Of a stretch of 64,000 nt of DNA, positions 1 through 8,412 are shown piece after piece. Where the stretch lies: the NCBI GenBank assembly GCA_946621875.1, contig CAMOOX010000001.1, positions 10,348 through 74,347 on the forward strand. Direction: 5' to 3'. Under the pieces are notes generated by a model that saw only the letters and a list, made by a program, of their open reading frames with translations, was not told the origin of the DNA and did not search any database. The first letter of the stretch is position 1; every line of letters starts with the position of its first letter. The position numbers and the translations under genes are program-made. Origin of the DNA: UBA1738 sp003453455 (GTDB lineage Bacteria > Bacillota > Clostridia > UBA1381).

Positions 1-1926
1 CGTTTTAAAACAGGCGCTATGTCTTATGGCTCAATATCGCAGGAGGCGCACGAATGTCTTGCCAAAGCGATGAATAAAATAGGCGGAAAGTCAAATTCAG
101 GTGAGGGCGGAGAACTTCCTGAAAGACTTTGCTCCGACCTTTCAAGTGCTATTAAGCAGGTTGCATCGGGAAGGTTTGGCGTAACAAGCGAATACTTAAT
201 GAGCGCAAAGGAAATTCAGATAAAAATGGCACAGGGAGCAAAACCCGGTGAGGGCGGACATCTTCCGGGCAAAAAGGTGTATCCATGGATTGCAAAAACG
301 AGATATTCAACTCCCGGGGTATCCTTAATTTCACCGCCTCCGCATCACGATATTTATTCTATCGAGGACTTGGCACAGCTTATTTATGACCTGAAAAATG
401 CAAACAGAAATGCACGAATTTCGGTAAAGCTTGTGTCGGAGGCAGGGGTAGGCACGATTGCCGCAGGTGTTGCCAAGGCCGGCGCACAGGTAATACTTGT
501 GTCCGGTTATGACGGCGGAACCGGCACTGCACCGAAAAGCTCAATTCATAATGCAGGACTTCCTTGGGAATTAGGACTCTCAGAAACGCATCAGACGCTT
601 ATCCAAAACGGGTTAAGGTCAAAAGTGGTAATTGAAACTGACGGAAAACTTATGAGCGGCAGAGATGTTGCTATTGCGTGTCTTTTGGGTGCAGAGGAAT
701 TCGGTTTTGCGACAGCGCCACTTGTTACAATGGGCTGTGTGATGATGCGCGTCTGCAATCTTGATACCTGTCCTATGGGTATTGCTACGCAAAATCCCGA
801 GCTTCGCAAGCATTTCTGCGGAAAACCTGAATATATTGTGAATTTTATGTACTTTATAGCAGAAGAGTTTCGCGAAATTATGGCAAAGTTAGGTATAAGA
901 ACGGTCGGTGAAATGGTTGGGCATACTGAGTTTTTGCGAGTGCGCAAAAATAACACAACGCCTATGGCAAGTCTTATTGATATGAGCAAAATTTTGTGTC
1001 AAAGCGCAGTTTGCGGCAAAACGCACTTTGATAAAGCCGATATTTATGATTTTAAGCTTGAAAATACCATTGACGAGAGAATACTTTTAAAGAATTTTGA
1101 AAAATCCTTGAAAACAGGCAAAAAATCGCAAACGGAAATTCGTGTTACAAGCACAGACAGGTCAGTAGGCACGATTTTAGGCTCGGAAATTACAAAGAAT
1201 TTCAAAAACACTTTGCCCGATGACACCTTCTTGGTAAACTGCACGGGCGGAGGCGGTCAGTCCTTTGGTGCATTTATCCCAAAAGGTCTTACAATCAAAC
1301 TTTGCGGTGACTCCAATGACTATTTCGGCAAAGGCTTATCAGGCGGAAAACTTATTGTTTATCCGCCGGAAGAAAGCACTTTTAAGGCGGAGGAAACCAT
1401 AATTATCGGAAATGTTGCACTATATGGCGCAACAAGCGGAAAGGCCTTTATAAACGGCGTAGCAGGTGAGCGGTTTTGCGTTAGAAATTCAGGCGCTGTT
1501 GCCGTTTGCGAGGGTGTGGGCGACCACGGACTTGAATATATGACAGGCGGAATGGCGCTGATTTTAGGAAAAACCGGCAAAAACTTTGCCGCAGGTATGA
1601 GCGGCGGTGTTGCCTATGTTTATGACCCAAATCACAGTCTTTACAAGAAAATCAACAAAGCTTTGGTAGATGTTGATGAAGTACGAAAGACTTGCGATAA
1701 AGAGCAAATAAAAGCCTTGATTTTAGAACATTATGAGGCTACAACCTCAAAAAAAGCAAAAGAAATTTTAGATAATTTTGAAGAAGAAATAAGCAGCTTT
1801 AAGGTTGTAATACCTCGTGACTATAAAAAGATACTTGAAGAGATTTCAAAAAACAAGGCAAATGGTATGACAGATGAAGATGCGGAAATTGAAGCATTTT
1901 ACAGCGTTACAAGGGAGGTGATATAA
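1..1926 (+). CDS. gltB: Glutamate synthase large subunit, 3' part (cut by window edge)
   Basis: C-terminal 641 residues of the GOGAT large subunit, which makes two glutamates from glutamine and 2-oxoglutarate. The reading frame is open to base 1 and begins inside the conserved RFKTGAMSYGSIS stretch of the FMN domain, so the N-terminal amidotransferase domain lies outside the window. Visible: the FMN/synthase domain (about residues 1-300) with glycine-rich SGYDGGTGTAP; the 3Fe-4S cysteines in CVMMRVCNLDTCPMG (about 255-265); then the GXGXG beta-helix domain (about 400-590; GGGGQSFGAF, GKGLSGG, GMSGGVAYV). It ends 1 nt before gltD, and its last codons carry the gltD ribosome-binding site (AGGGAGGTGATA). 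Identification is secure; only the length is unknown. Confidence 0.95.
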   Translation, partial: RFKTGAMSYGSISQEAHECLAKAMNKIGGKSNSGEGGELPERLCSDLSSAIKQVASGRFGVTSEYLMSAKEIQIKMAQGAKPGEGGHLPGKKVYPWIAKTRYSTPGVSLISPPPHHDIYSIEDLAQLIYDLKNANRNARISVKLVSEAGVGTIAAGVAKAGAQVILVSGYDGGTGTAPKSSIHNAGLPWELGLSETHQTLIQNGLRSKVVIETDGKLMSGRDVAIACLLGAEEFGFATAPLVTMGCVMMRVCNLDTCPMGIATQNPELRKHFCGKPEYIVNFMYFIAEEFREIMAKLGIRTVGEMVGHTEFLRVRKNNTTPMASLIDMSKILCQSAVCGKTHFDKADIYDFKLENTIDERILLKNFEKSLKTGKKSQTEIRVTSTDRSVGTILGSEITKNFKNTLPDDTFLVNCTGGGGQSFGAFIPKGLTIKLCGDSNDYFGKGLSGGKLIVYPPEESTFKAEETIIIGNVALYGATSGKAFINGVAGERFCVRNSGAVAVCEGVGDHGLEYMTGGMALILGKTGKNFAAGMSGGVAYVYDPNHSLYKKINKALVDVDEVRKTCDKEQIKALILEHYEATTSKKAKEILDNFEEEISSFKVVIPRDYKKILEEISKNKANGMTDEDAEIEAFYSVTREVI

Positions 1927-1927
1927 A

Positions 1928-3394
1928 ATGGGAAAAATTACGGGTTTTATGGAATATGAGCGAAATGAGAAAAAGCGTATTGCGCCACTTGACAGAATAA
2001 AAAATTTTAACGAGTTTTATATCCCCTTGGCAGACAGCGAACGAAAAGAGCAGGCGGCAAGGTGTATGAACTGCGGCGTTCCGTTTTGTCAGTCAGGTAT
2101 GGTTTTAGGCGGAATGATGACAGGCTGTCCTTTAAACAATCTTATCCCCGAATGGAATGACGCTGTTTACAATGATAATCTTGAAAATGCACTGTCAAGG
2201 CTTTTAAAAACAAATAATTTCCCTGAATTTACAGGCAGAGTTTGTCCTGCACTTTGTGAGGCGGCGTGTGTGAACGGAAGGATTGGGAAAAGCGTAACTT
2301 GTCACGATAACGAGCTTTATATAATTGAAACGGCATACAAAAAGGGACTTATAAAGCCAAGCCCGCCAAAAATTCGGAGCGGAAAAAGGGTTGCTGTAAT
2401 CGGCTCAGGGCCGTCAGGACTTGCAACAGCAGATTGCCTTAATAAAAGAGGACACTTGGTTACTGTTTTTGAAAAAAATGACAGAGCTGGCGGACTTTTA
2501 ATGTACGGCATACCGAATATGAAACTCGATAAATCGGTTATTGAACGCAAAATTGCCATAATGCGCGGGGAGGGCATAGAATTTAAGGTAAATTCTGATG
2601 TTGGAAATACAGTAGATGCAAAGGAAATTATCAAAAATTATGATGCTGTTATACTGTGCTGCGGTGCCAATGAGCCACGGGATATTAAGGCGGAAGGACG
2701 CTGTTGTGATGGGATTTATTTTGCTGTCGATTTTCTCACAGCCAACACAAAAAGCCTGTTAAATTCAGGCTTTGCCGATAAAAAGTATTATAACACAAAG
2801 GATAAAAATGTCGTCATAGTAGGCGGCGGAGATACCGGAAATGACTGCGTAGGGACTTGTATAAGGCGTGGTGCAAAATCGGTAATTCAGCTTGAAATGA
2901 TGCCAAAACCGCCGATTGAAAGAGCAGAAAATAACGCTTGGCCGGAATTTCCTAAAATTTTAAAAACCGATTATGGACAGGAGGAGGCAATCGCTGTTTT
3001 CGGAGAAGACCCCAGAATTTATCAGACTACCGTAAAGGAAGTTATCTCTGAAAAGGGCATATTAAAGGCAATTAAAACGGTACAGGTTGAATTTACAGAC
3101 GGAAAACTTACTGAAATTGAAAATTCCGAAAAAGTCATTGACGCCGATATTATGATTATTGCAGCAGGTTTTTTAGGTACTAAAAAATATCTTCCCGAAG
3201 CGTTAGGTGTGGAATTAACCGATAGAAATGTTGTAAAAACCGATGAAAACAAGTTTGCAACAAATATCAAAAAGATTTTCACGGCAGGAGATATGCACAT
3301 AGGTCAGTCCTTGGTAGTAAGAGCGATAGCAGAGGGCAGAAAATGTGCAAAGGAAGTCGACAAGTTTTTAATGGGTTATACAAATATGATTTGA
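1928..3394 (+). CDS. gltD: Glutamate synthase small subunit (NADPH, GltD)
   Basis: Electron-input subunit of glutamate synthase, 488 aa, usual length. It oxidises NADPH and passes electrons through FAD and Fe-S clusters to the large subunit. The N-terminal ferredoxin-like domain has cysteines in CMNCGVPFCQ, GCPLNNLIPEWND and CPALCEAACV (about residues 47-120). A Rossmann FAD motif GSGPSGLATADC follows near 158, and a second dinucleotide fold VVIVGGGDTGNDC near 297 for NADPH. The ATG sits 1 nt after the gltB stop behind a strong SD, so the two subunits are probably co-translated. pyrG follows after 14 nt. Confidence 0.96.
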   Translation: MGKITGFMEYERNEKKRIAPLDRIKNFNEFYIPLADSERKEQAARCMNCGVPFCQSGMVLGGMMTGCPLNNLIPEWNDAVYNDNLENALSRLLKTNNFPEFTGRVCPALCEAACVNGRIGKSVTCHDNELYIIETAYKKGLIKPSPPKIRSGKRVAVIGSGPSGLATADCLNKRGHLVTVFEKNDRAGGLLMYGIPNMKLDKSVIERKIAIMRGEGIEFKVNSDVGNTVDAKEIIKNYDAVILCCGANEPRDIKAEGRCCDGIYFAVDFLTANTKSLLNSGFADKKYYNTKDKNVVIVGGGDTGNDCVGTCIRRGAKSVIQLEMMPKPPIERAENNAWPEFPKILKTDYGQEEAIAVFGEDPRIYQTTVKEVISEKGILKAIKTVQVEFTDGKLTEIENSEKVIDADIMIIAAGFLGTKKYLPEALGVELTDRNVVKTDENKFATNIKKIFTAGDMHIGQSLVVRAIAEGRKCAKEVDKFLMGYTNMI

Positions 3395-3408
3395 CGGAGG
3401 ATAGAATT

Positions 3409-5007
3409 ATGAACACAAAATACATTTTTGTAACAGGCGGGGTTGTTTCAGGGCTTGGTAAAGGTATTACTGCGGCATCGCTTGGAAGACTTTTAAAATC
3501 AAGGGGTCTTAAAGTTGCGGCACAAAAGCTCGACCCGTATATAAATGTTGACCCAGGCACGATGAGCCCATATCAGCATGGCGAGGTTTTTGTAACTGAG
3601 GACGGTGCTGAAACAGATCTTGATTTGGGACATTATGAGCGATTTATTGATGAGGATTTAAACAAATACTCAAACCTCACAACAGGAAAGGTTTATTGGA
3701 ATGTTTTAAATAAAGAGCGAAAGGGCGAGTATTTAGGGCAGACGGTTCAGGTAATACCGCATATCACAAACGAGATAAAGGAATTTATCTATAAGGTCGG
3801 AAGAAAGACAAATGCCGATGTTGTAATAACTGAAATCGGCGGCACAACCGGAGATATTGAGAGTCAGCCGTATTTGGAGGCGATACGGCAGGTGGGGCTT
3901 GAAATAGGGAGCGAAAATTCGCTTTATATTCATGTAACGCTTGTTCCGTTTTTGAGCGGAAGTGAAGAGCATAAGTCAAAACCCACTCAGCACTCTGTAA
4001 AGGAATTGCAGGGGATGGGGATAAAGCCTGATATTATCGTTTTAAGATGCGACAGACCTTTGGAAAAATCAATTTTTGATAAAATCGCACTATTTTGTAA
4101 TGTAAAACCCGATTGCGTCATTGAAAATCTGACAATTCCTGTGCTTTATGAGGCACCTATGATGCTTGAAAAGCATAATTTTTCGGAAATTGTATGCCGT
4201 GAGCTGAATATTACTGCAAATAAGCCCGATATGACCGAATGGAATGATATGCTTAAAAAGATTGAGAGTAGGGACAAGATTGTAAAAATAGCATTAGTCG
4301 GGAAATATGTAAGTTTGCACGATGCATATTTGTCGGTTGCAGAAGCTCTAAGACACGCAGGGTATGATTACGGCACTAAAATCGACATAAAATGGATAGA
4401 CAGTGAAACGGTAACAGACGAAAACGCAAAAGAGGTATTGGGAGATTGCAGCGGAATTCTTGTTCCGGGCGGATTTGGCAATAGGGGCATAGAAGGTAAA
4501 ATTTCTGCCTGTAAATTTGCAAGGGAGAATAATATTCCGTATCTTGGTATATGCCTTGGTATGCAGGTTGCGGTTATTGAATTTGCAAGAAATGTGTGTG
4601 GAATTTCAGACGCGTCATCCGGTGAATTTGAACAGACGGAAAATAAGGTCATAGACTTTATGGAGGATCAATATGAGGGACGGCAAAAGGGCGGAACATT
4701 GCGGCTTGGCGCATATCCTTGCAAAATCAGGAAGGGTACAATGATGGAAAGGTGCTACAAAACGGATATGATTTCCGAGCGTCATCGCCACAGATATGAG
4801 TTCAATAATAAATATGCAAATCTGTTTGTTACAAAAGGGCTTTTAATAAGCGGTACATCGCCTGATGAAAAAATCGTGGAAACAGTTGAAATTCCTAAAA
4901 ATTGTTTTTTTGTTGGCGTACAGTTTCATCCTGAATTCAAATCACGCCCCAATAAGCCGCATCCGCTTTTTAAGGGCTTTATAAAAGCGGCGCTTAGCAG
5001 GAAATAG
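3409..5007 (+). CDS. pyrG: CTP synthase (glutamine-hydrolysing)
   Basis: Converts UTP to CTP with ATP and glutamine. The protein is 532 aa, the usual length. The frame is open from 3343 inside gltD, but the ATG at 3409 has a good SD (ACGGAGG, 8 nt upstream) and gives the canonical MNTKYIFVTGGVVSGLGKG start. The synthetase domain with its P-loop (GLGKGITAASLG) occupies about residues 1-270. The class-I glutaminase domain (about 290-530) has the oxyanion region PGGFGNRG, the nucleophile cysteine in LGICLGMQ, and the final His-Glu in FHPEFKS. It follows gltD closely, so glutamine/glutamate and CTP synthesis may be co-transcribed. I see no pyrG-type reiterative leader in the 14 nt gap. Confidence 0.96.
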   Translation: MNTKYIFVTGGVVSGLGKGITAASLGRLLKSRGLKVAAQKLDPYINVDPGTMSPYQHGEVFVTEDGAETDLDLGHYERFIDEDLNKYSNLTTGKVYWNVLNKERKGEYLGQTVQVIPHITNEIKEFIYKVGRKTNADVVITEIGGTTGDIESQPYLEAIRQVGLEIGSENSLYIHVTLVPFLSGSEEHKSKPTQHSVKELQGMGIKPDIIVLRCDRPLEKSIFDKIALFCNVKPDCVIENLTIPVLYEAPMMLEKHNFSEIVCRELNITANKPDMTEWNDMLKKIESRDKIVKIALVGKYVSLHDAYLSVAEALRHAGYDYGTKIDIKWIDSETVTDENAKEVLGDCSGILVPGGFGNRGIEGKISACKFARENNIPYLGICLGMQVAVIEFARNVCGISDASSGEFEQTENKVIDFMEDQYEGRQKGGTLRLGAYPCKIRKGTMMERCYKTDMISERHRHRYEFNNKYANLFVTKGLLISGTSPDEKIVETVEIPKNCFFVGVQFHPEFKSRPNKPHPLFKGFIKAALSRK

Positions 5008-5074
5008 TCATTGTTATATTCCCGTTTTCGAGAACAAATTGTATAAAAAACAACATTTTACGATAAAATCGCTC

Positions 5075-5103
5075 TTGAAGTCCTATAATTCCTATGATAT
5101 AAT
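5075..5103 (+). promoter_or_regulatory. Sigma-A promoter of the Rrf2 gene
   Basis: TTGAAG (5075-5080), 17 nt, TATAAT (5098-5103). It lies 27 nt before the ATG of the Rrf2 regulator and is overlapped by a long inverted repeat (see next entry). Confidence 0.75.
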
Positions 5104-5113
5104 AGGTATTATA
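5084..5113. promoter_or_regulatory. Palindromic operator over the Rrf2 promoter
   Basis: Inverted repeat with 12-bp arms and a 6-bp centre: TATAATTCCTAT (5084-5095), GATATA, ATAGGTATTATA (5102-5113); 11 of 12 positions pair. It covers the -10 box and runs to the ribosome-binding site, which is where an autorepressor would bind. The AATTCC/GGAATT-like halves resemble sites reported for the Rrf2 protein CymR (recalled, not searched). Autoregulation is inferred. Confidence 0.6.
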
Positions 5114-5129
5114 AAGGATGGTGTTAATT

Positions 5130-5564
5130 ATGATTACAACCCGTGGACGATATGCACTTCGTATGATGGTAGACCTTGCTGAGCATCAGGAGTCAGGCTT
5201 TGTATCACTTAAAGAAATAGCGAAGAGGCAGGACATTTCAAGAAAGTATCTGGAACAAATTATCCCTATGCTGAACAGGGCATCACTATTGCAAACATCT
5301 CGAGGCTCCGGCGGCGGATACAAGCTTATCAAAGCTCCGAAGGATTATACGGTAGGTGAGATACTGCGGGCTGCGGAAGGCAGTATGGCACCCGTTTCCT
5401 GCTTGGAGGGTGAAATCAACACTTGTCCGAGATGCATAGAGTGTGCCACGCTTTTTGTTTGGCAGGGATTAAAAGAACTTGAAGAAGATTACTTGAATGG
5501 AATAACACTTCAGGATATCATTGATAAACAAGCCCAAAATGCAGGAAATGACTATAATATTTAG
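5130..5564 (+). CDS. Rrf2-family transcriptional regulator, CymR/IscR-like
   Basis: A 144-aa DNA-binding protein. The N-terminal winged helix-turn-helix begins MITTRGRYALRMMVDLA and includes SLKEIAKRQDISRKYLEQI. A C-terminal cysteine cluster C-X7-C-X2-C-X2-C near residues 94-107 (CPRCIECATLFVWQ) is the position where IscR-type members bind Fe-S clusters; CymR-type members instead partner with CysK. An in-frame ATG exists at 5118, but 5130 is preferred because AAGGA then lies about 11 nt upstream and the protein begins at the conserved MITT. The gene has its own promoter and palindromic operator and stands directly ahead of metY and cysK, so a role as sulfur or Fe-S regulator of that operon is likely. 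Which of the two it senses cannot be decided here. Confidence 0.88.
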   Translation: MITTRGRYALRMMVDLAEHQESGFVSLKEIAKRQDISRKYLEQIIPMLNRASLLQTSRGSGGGYKLIKAPKDYTVGEILRAAEGSMAPVSCLEGEINTCPRCIECATLFVWQGLKELEEDYLNGITLQDIIDKQAQNAGNDYNI

Positions 5565-5567
5565 CTG

Positions 5568-5607
5568 TTTAGGAGGCTAAAAAAGTGCCTCCTAAAAATT
5601 TTTTCAA
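5568..5607 (+). terminator. Rho-independent terminator after the Rrf2 gene
   Basis: Perfect 10-bp stem TTTAGGAGGC (5568-5577) / GCCTCCTAAA (5587-5596) with a 9-nt loop, followed by AATTTTTT. It separates the regulator transcript from the metY-cysK transcript. Confidence 0.85.
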
Positions 5608-5626
5608 ATAAATCTTATAAAACCTA

Positions 5627-5655
5627 TTGACAAAGTAGGAAATATATGTTATAGT
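5627..5655 (+). promoter_or_regulatory. Sigma-A promoter of the metY-cysK operon
   Basis: Consensus TTGACA (5627-5632), 17 nt, TATAGT (5650-5655). The -35 box sits between CCTA (5623-5626) and TAGG (5636-5639), the same half-site words found in the Rrf2 operator, though spaced 1 nt wider. Expected transcript start is near 5662, leaving a leader of about 145 nt. Confidence 0.78.
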
Positions 5656-5678
5656 ATGCTCATCAAGCGAAAAAGGAG

Positions 5679-5720
5679 GCACGAAAATATGAGAAATTAT
5701 TTTGAAATACTTGTTCGTGC
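5679..5720 (+). promoter_or_regulatory. Leader-RNA hairpin around the leader-peptide start codon
   Basis: Perfect 7-bp inverted repeat GCACGAA (5679-5685) / TTCGTGC (5714-5720). It would enclose the leader ATG at 5689 and touch the end of its SD (AGGAGG, 5674-5679). A second AT-rich repeat GTTATAA/TTATAAC (5750-5756 / 5768-5774) spans the leader stop codon. There is no U-run terminator between the leader and metY, so any control would act on translation, RNA stability or elongation. Function is inferred from position only. Confidence 0.4.
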
Positions 5721-5760
5721 AAATTTCCGTTTCGGTCGAATGTGCCGATGTTATAAATAA
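5689..5760 (+). CDS. Candidate 23-aa cysteine-containing leader peptide upstream of metY-cysK
   Basis: A short open frame starting at an ATG with a very good SD (AAAAGGAGG, 9 nt upstream) and ending TAA at 5760. The peptide is MRNYFEILVRANFRFGRMC followed by RCYK: basic, with a CRC motif four residues from the end. It lies in the 5' leader of the cysteine/homocysteine operon, 46 nt before metY. Cysteine codons late in a leader peptide are the layout used by amino-acid attenuators, where starved ribosomes stall. I do not recognise a named family. The strong SD, the position and the codon content support translation, but no homologue comparison was possible. Confidence 0.6.
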   Translation: MRNYFEILVRANFRFGRMCRCYK

Positions 5761-5806
5761 AAAAATCTTATAACAAAACACAATTGATTGAAAGGGAAGA
5801 ATAAAA

Positions 5807-7090
5807 ATGAGTAACTATAAATTTGAAACGATACAAATTCACGCAGGACAGGAACAGCCTGACCCGGCAACAGACGCAAGGGCAGTACCGATTTATGCGA
5901 CGACCTCCTATGTTTTTAAGGATTCTAATCAGGCAGCAGGAAGATTTGGACTTACAGAAGGGGGAAATATCTACACAAGACTTATGAACCCTACTTCTGA
6001 TGTTTTTGAACAAAGAATAGCAGCGTTAGAAGGGGGAGCTGCCGCGCTTTCTGTTGCAACAGGCTCCGCTGCAATTTCCTATGCCATTCAGAATATCGCA
6101 ACAGCAGGCGATCATATCGTATCCTCTGTAAATGTCTATGGTGGAACACATAATCTTTTAGCAAATACATTAAAGGAACAAGGACTTTCTACAACTTTTG
6201 TCAATCCCGAAAATCCCGAAAATTTTGAAAAAGCAATTAAGCCCAACACGAAGCTTTTGTATGCCGAAACGCTGGGTAATCCAAATTCAAATGTTATCGA
6301 TTTAAAGGCTATCTCGGATATTGCACATAAGCACGGCATACCATTTATTGTCGATAATACCTTTGCTACCCCATATCTCCTCCGCCCGATTGAGTTCGGT
6401 GCGGATGTAGTTGTTCATTCTGCGACAAAATTTATCGGCGGTCACGGAACAGTAATGGGCGGCGTTATTATTGACAGCGGCAAATTCGATTGGGCGCAAA
6501 ATGATAAATTTCCGGGGCTAACAAAACCAAATCCGTCATATCACGGCGTTGTATTCACGGAGGCGGTGGGAAATCTTGCTTATATTATTAAAATAAGAAC
6601 AACGCTTCTGCGTGACCAAGGGGCGACAATTTCGCCGTTTAATTCATTCCTTTTATTGCAGGGACTTGAAACTCTTTCACTTCGTGTTGAGCGTCATACA
6701 GAAAACGCCTTAAAGGTTGTTGACTTTTTGAAAAATCATCAACAAGTAGCAAGGGTAAATCACCCGTCGCTTGCAGAGGGAAGAGCAAAAGACCTCTATA
6801 ACGAGTATTTCCCAAATGGCGCTGCTTCAATATTCACTTTTGAAGTAAAAGGAACGGCGGAGGATGCCAAGAAATTTACTGAAAGCTTAAAGCTTTTCTC
6901 GCTTTTAGCAAATGTTGCCGATGTTAAATCACTTGTTATCCACCCCGCGTCAACTACACACAGTCAGCTTAGCGAAGAAGAATTGCTAAAATCGGGAATT
7001 ACACCCACAACTGTGCGTCTTTCAATAGGAACAGAGCATATTGATGATATTATCGACGATTTGGAGCAAGGCTTCAATGCAATAAAATAA
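5807..7090 (+). CDS. metY: O-acetylhomoserine sulfhydrylase (MetY type)
   Basis: PLP enzyme of 427 aa that makes homocysteine from O-acetylhomoserine and sulfide; some members also act on O-acetylserine. The start MSNYKFETIQIHAGQ and the block PIYATTSYVFKDSNQAA are typical of the MetY branch of Cys/Met-metabolism PLP enzymes. The Schiff-base lysine is in VHSATKFIGGHGT (near residue 208). SD AAAGGGAAG lies about 10 nt upstream. It is first in a two-gene operon with cysK, giving one sulfide-fixing enzyme for each of the methionine and cysteine branches. No SAM riboswitch precedes it; the leader instead carries the short peptide described above. Confidence 0.94.
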   Translation: MSNYKFETIQIHAGQEQPDPATDARAVPIYATTSYVFKDSNQAAGRFGLTEGGNIYTRLMNPTSDVFEQRIAALEGGAAALSVATGSAAISYAIQNIATAGDHIVSSVNVYGGTHNLLANTLKEQGLSTTFVNPENPENFEKAIKPNTKLLYAETLGNPNSNVIDLKAISDIAHKHGIPFIVDNTFATPYLLRPIEFGADVVVHSATKFIGGHGTVMGGVIIDSGKFDWAQNDKFPGLTKPNPSYHGVVFTEAVGNLAYIIKIRTTLLRDQGATISPFNSFLLLQGLETLSLRVERHTENALKVVDFLKNHQQVARVNHPSLAEGRAKDLYNEYFPNGAASIFTFEVKGTAEDAKKFTESLKLFSLLANVADVKSLVIHPASTTHSQLSEEELLKSGITPTTVRLSIGTEHIDDIIDDLEQGFNAIK

Positions 7091-7117
7091 AGTGAAAAAT
7101 TGAAAGGAAGGATAATT

Positions 7118-8050
7118 ATGTCAAATATTTATAAATCAGCAGACCAACTAATAGGAAAAACTCCGCTTTTGGAGCTTACACACATTGAAAAGAAATACGG
7201 TTTAAAGGCAAAAATCATTGCAAAGCTGGAATACTTTAATCCGGCAGGTTCTGTAAAGGACAGGATTGCAAAGGCAATGATTGACGATGCAGAAAAAGCA
7301 GGAAAACTTGTAGAAGGTTCTGTTATCATTGAGCCGACGAGCGGTAATACAGGCATCGGTCTTGCCTCTGTTGCAGCAGCAAGAGGTTACCGCATAATTT
7401 TGACAATGCCTGAAACAATGTCGGTTGAAAGACGCCAGCTTATAAAAGCATACGGTGCGGAAATCGTATTAACAGAGGGCGCAAAGGGAATGAAAGGTGC
7501 TATTGCAAAGGCTGAGGAGCTTGCAAAGGAAATCCCGAACAGTTTTATCCCGGGACAGTTTGTAAATCCTGCTAATCCGACAGCACACAGAGAAACTACG
7601 GGTCCTGAAATTTATGAAGATACCGACGGGAAGATTGATTACTTTGTCGCAGGAGTTGGTACCGGCGGAACGGTTACAGGTGTTGGCGAGTACTTAAAAT
7701 CAAAAAATTCTGACATAAAAGTTATTGCGGTTGAGCCTGCTACATCAGCCGTACTTTCAACAGGTGTTGCAGGACCGCATAAAATTCAAGGAATTGGTGC
7801 CGGCTTTGTTCCGGAGGTATTAAATACAAATGTTTATGATGAGATAATTCCTGTTGCCAATGAAGATGCATTTGCCGCGGGAAAAGAAATAGGCAGAAGT
7901 GAGGGTGTTTTGGTAGGAATTTCATCAGGAGCTGCGGCATTTGCGGCAATAGAGCTTGCAAAGCGTCCGGAAAATGAAGGAAAAACAATAGTTGTTCTTT
8001 TGCCTGATACAGGCGACAGATATCTTTCAACACCGCTATTTGCAGACTAA
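7118..8050 (+). CDS. cysK: Cysteine synthase A (O-acetylserine sulfhydrylase)
   Basis: Forms cysteine from O-acetylserine and sulfide; 310 aa, normal length. A longer frame opens at 7100, but the ATG at 7118 has SD AAAGGAAGG 7-8 nt upstream and gives the canonical start MSNIYKSADQLIGKTPLLEL. The PLP lysine is in NPAGSVKDRIA (near residue 43); substrate and PLP phosphate loops are EPTSGNTGIG and GVGTGGTVTG. It is 27 nt after metY and co-transcribed. In Bacillus CysK binds CymR to form the active repressor, so the Rrf2 protein upstream may be its partner (inference). Confidence 0.95.
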   Translation: MSNIYKSADQLIGKTPLLELTHIEKKYGLKAKIIAKLEYFNPAGSVKDRIAKAMIDDAEKAGKLVEGSVIIEPTSGNTGIGLASVAAARGYRIILTMPETMSVERRQLIKAYGAEIVLTEGAKGMKGAIAKAEELAKEIPNSFIPGQFVNPANPTAHRETTGPEIYEDTDGKIDYFVAGVGTGGTVTGVGEYLKSKNSDIKVIAVEPATSAVLSTGVAGPHKIQGIGAGFVPEVLNTNVYDEIIPVANEDAFAAGKEIGRSEGVLVGISSGAAAFAAIELAKRPENEGKTIVVLLPDTGDRYLSTPLFAD

Positions 8051-8112
8051 AATAGACATTACGCAGGAATAAAGGCATTTAATGTTTCTTTTACTGGTGG
8101 TTATGACTAAAA

Positions 8113-8316
8113 TCACAAATCCTTTGTGAATATCATTATATCACTAACATTGCAGTCAAGAATATTACATAAATCATTTAAGGTTACCGTGGTAATAGGT
8201 TTGTTATGCTTTAATCTGTCAAGAAGACCACGACTTATGTTATATTTGGTTATTAGTTTATATGTCGATATTCCTTTTTGTTTCAAAGTATTATAGAATG
8301 GCTCGTATGAAATCAT
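8113..8316 (-). CDS. Small Cro/C1-type HTH protein
   Basis: A 67-aa protein consisting almost entirely of an XRE-type helix-turn-helix domain: ISTYKLITKYNISRGLLDRL with a downstream TLNDLCNILDCNVSDIM stretch, the typical end of this fold. The frame is open to 8334, but on the minus strand AGGGTG lies about 6 nt before the ATG at 8316, giving MISYEPF. It is divergent from the unknown gene at 8413 with fewer than 100 nt between them, so it may control that gene or itself. The same layout of about 70 aa recurs at 38717-38929. Its DNA target is unknown. Confidence 0.72.
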   Translation of the reverse strand: MISYEPFYNTLKQKGISTYKLITKYNISRGLLDRLKHNKPITTVTLNDLCNILDCNVSDIMIFTKDL

Positions 8317-8355
8317 TATCATCACCCTATTCAATAATAAAATATACTTTTATTA

Positions 8356-8384
8356 TTGACAATTGCCGATATATAGGGTATAAT
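8356..8384 (+). promoter_or_regulatory. Sigma-A promoter of the 78-aa gene
   Basis: Consensus TTGACA (8356-8361), 17 nt, TATAAT (8379-8384), 29 nt before the ATG at 8413. This is one of the closest matches to consensus in the window, for a gene of unknown role. Confidence 0.8.
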
Positions 8385-8412
8385 TACTTAAAGAAGATAA
8401 TGGAGGGATACG

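Noticed and set aside
591..989. 132-codon frame antisense to gltB
   Set aside because: Shadow of a well-conserved gene; no SD and no protein-like pattern.
8051..8112. Possible terminator after cysK
   Set aside because: Only weak AAAG/CTTT pairing can be drawn; not enough to call.
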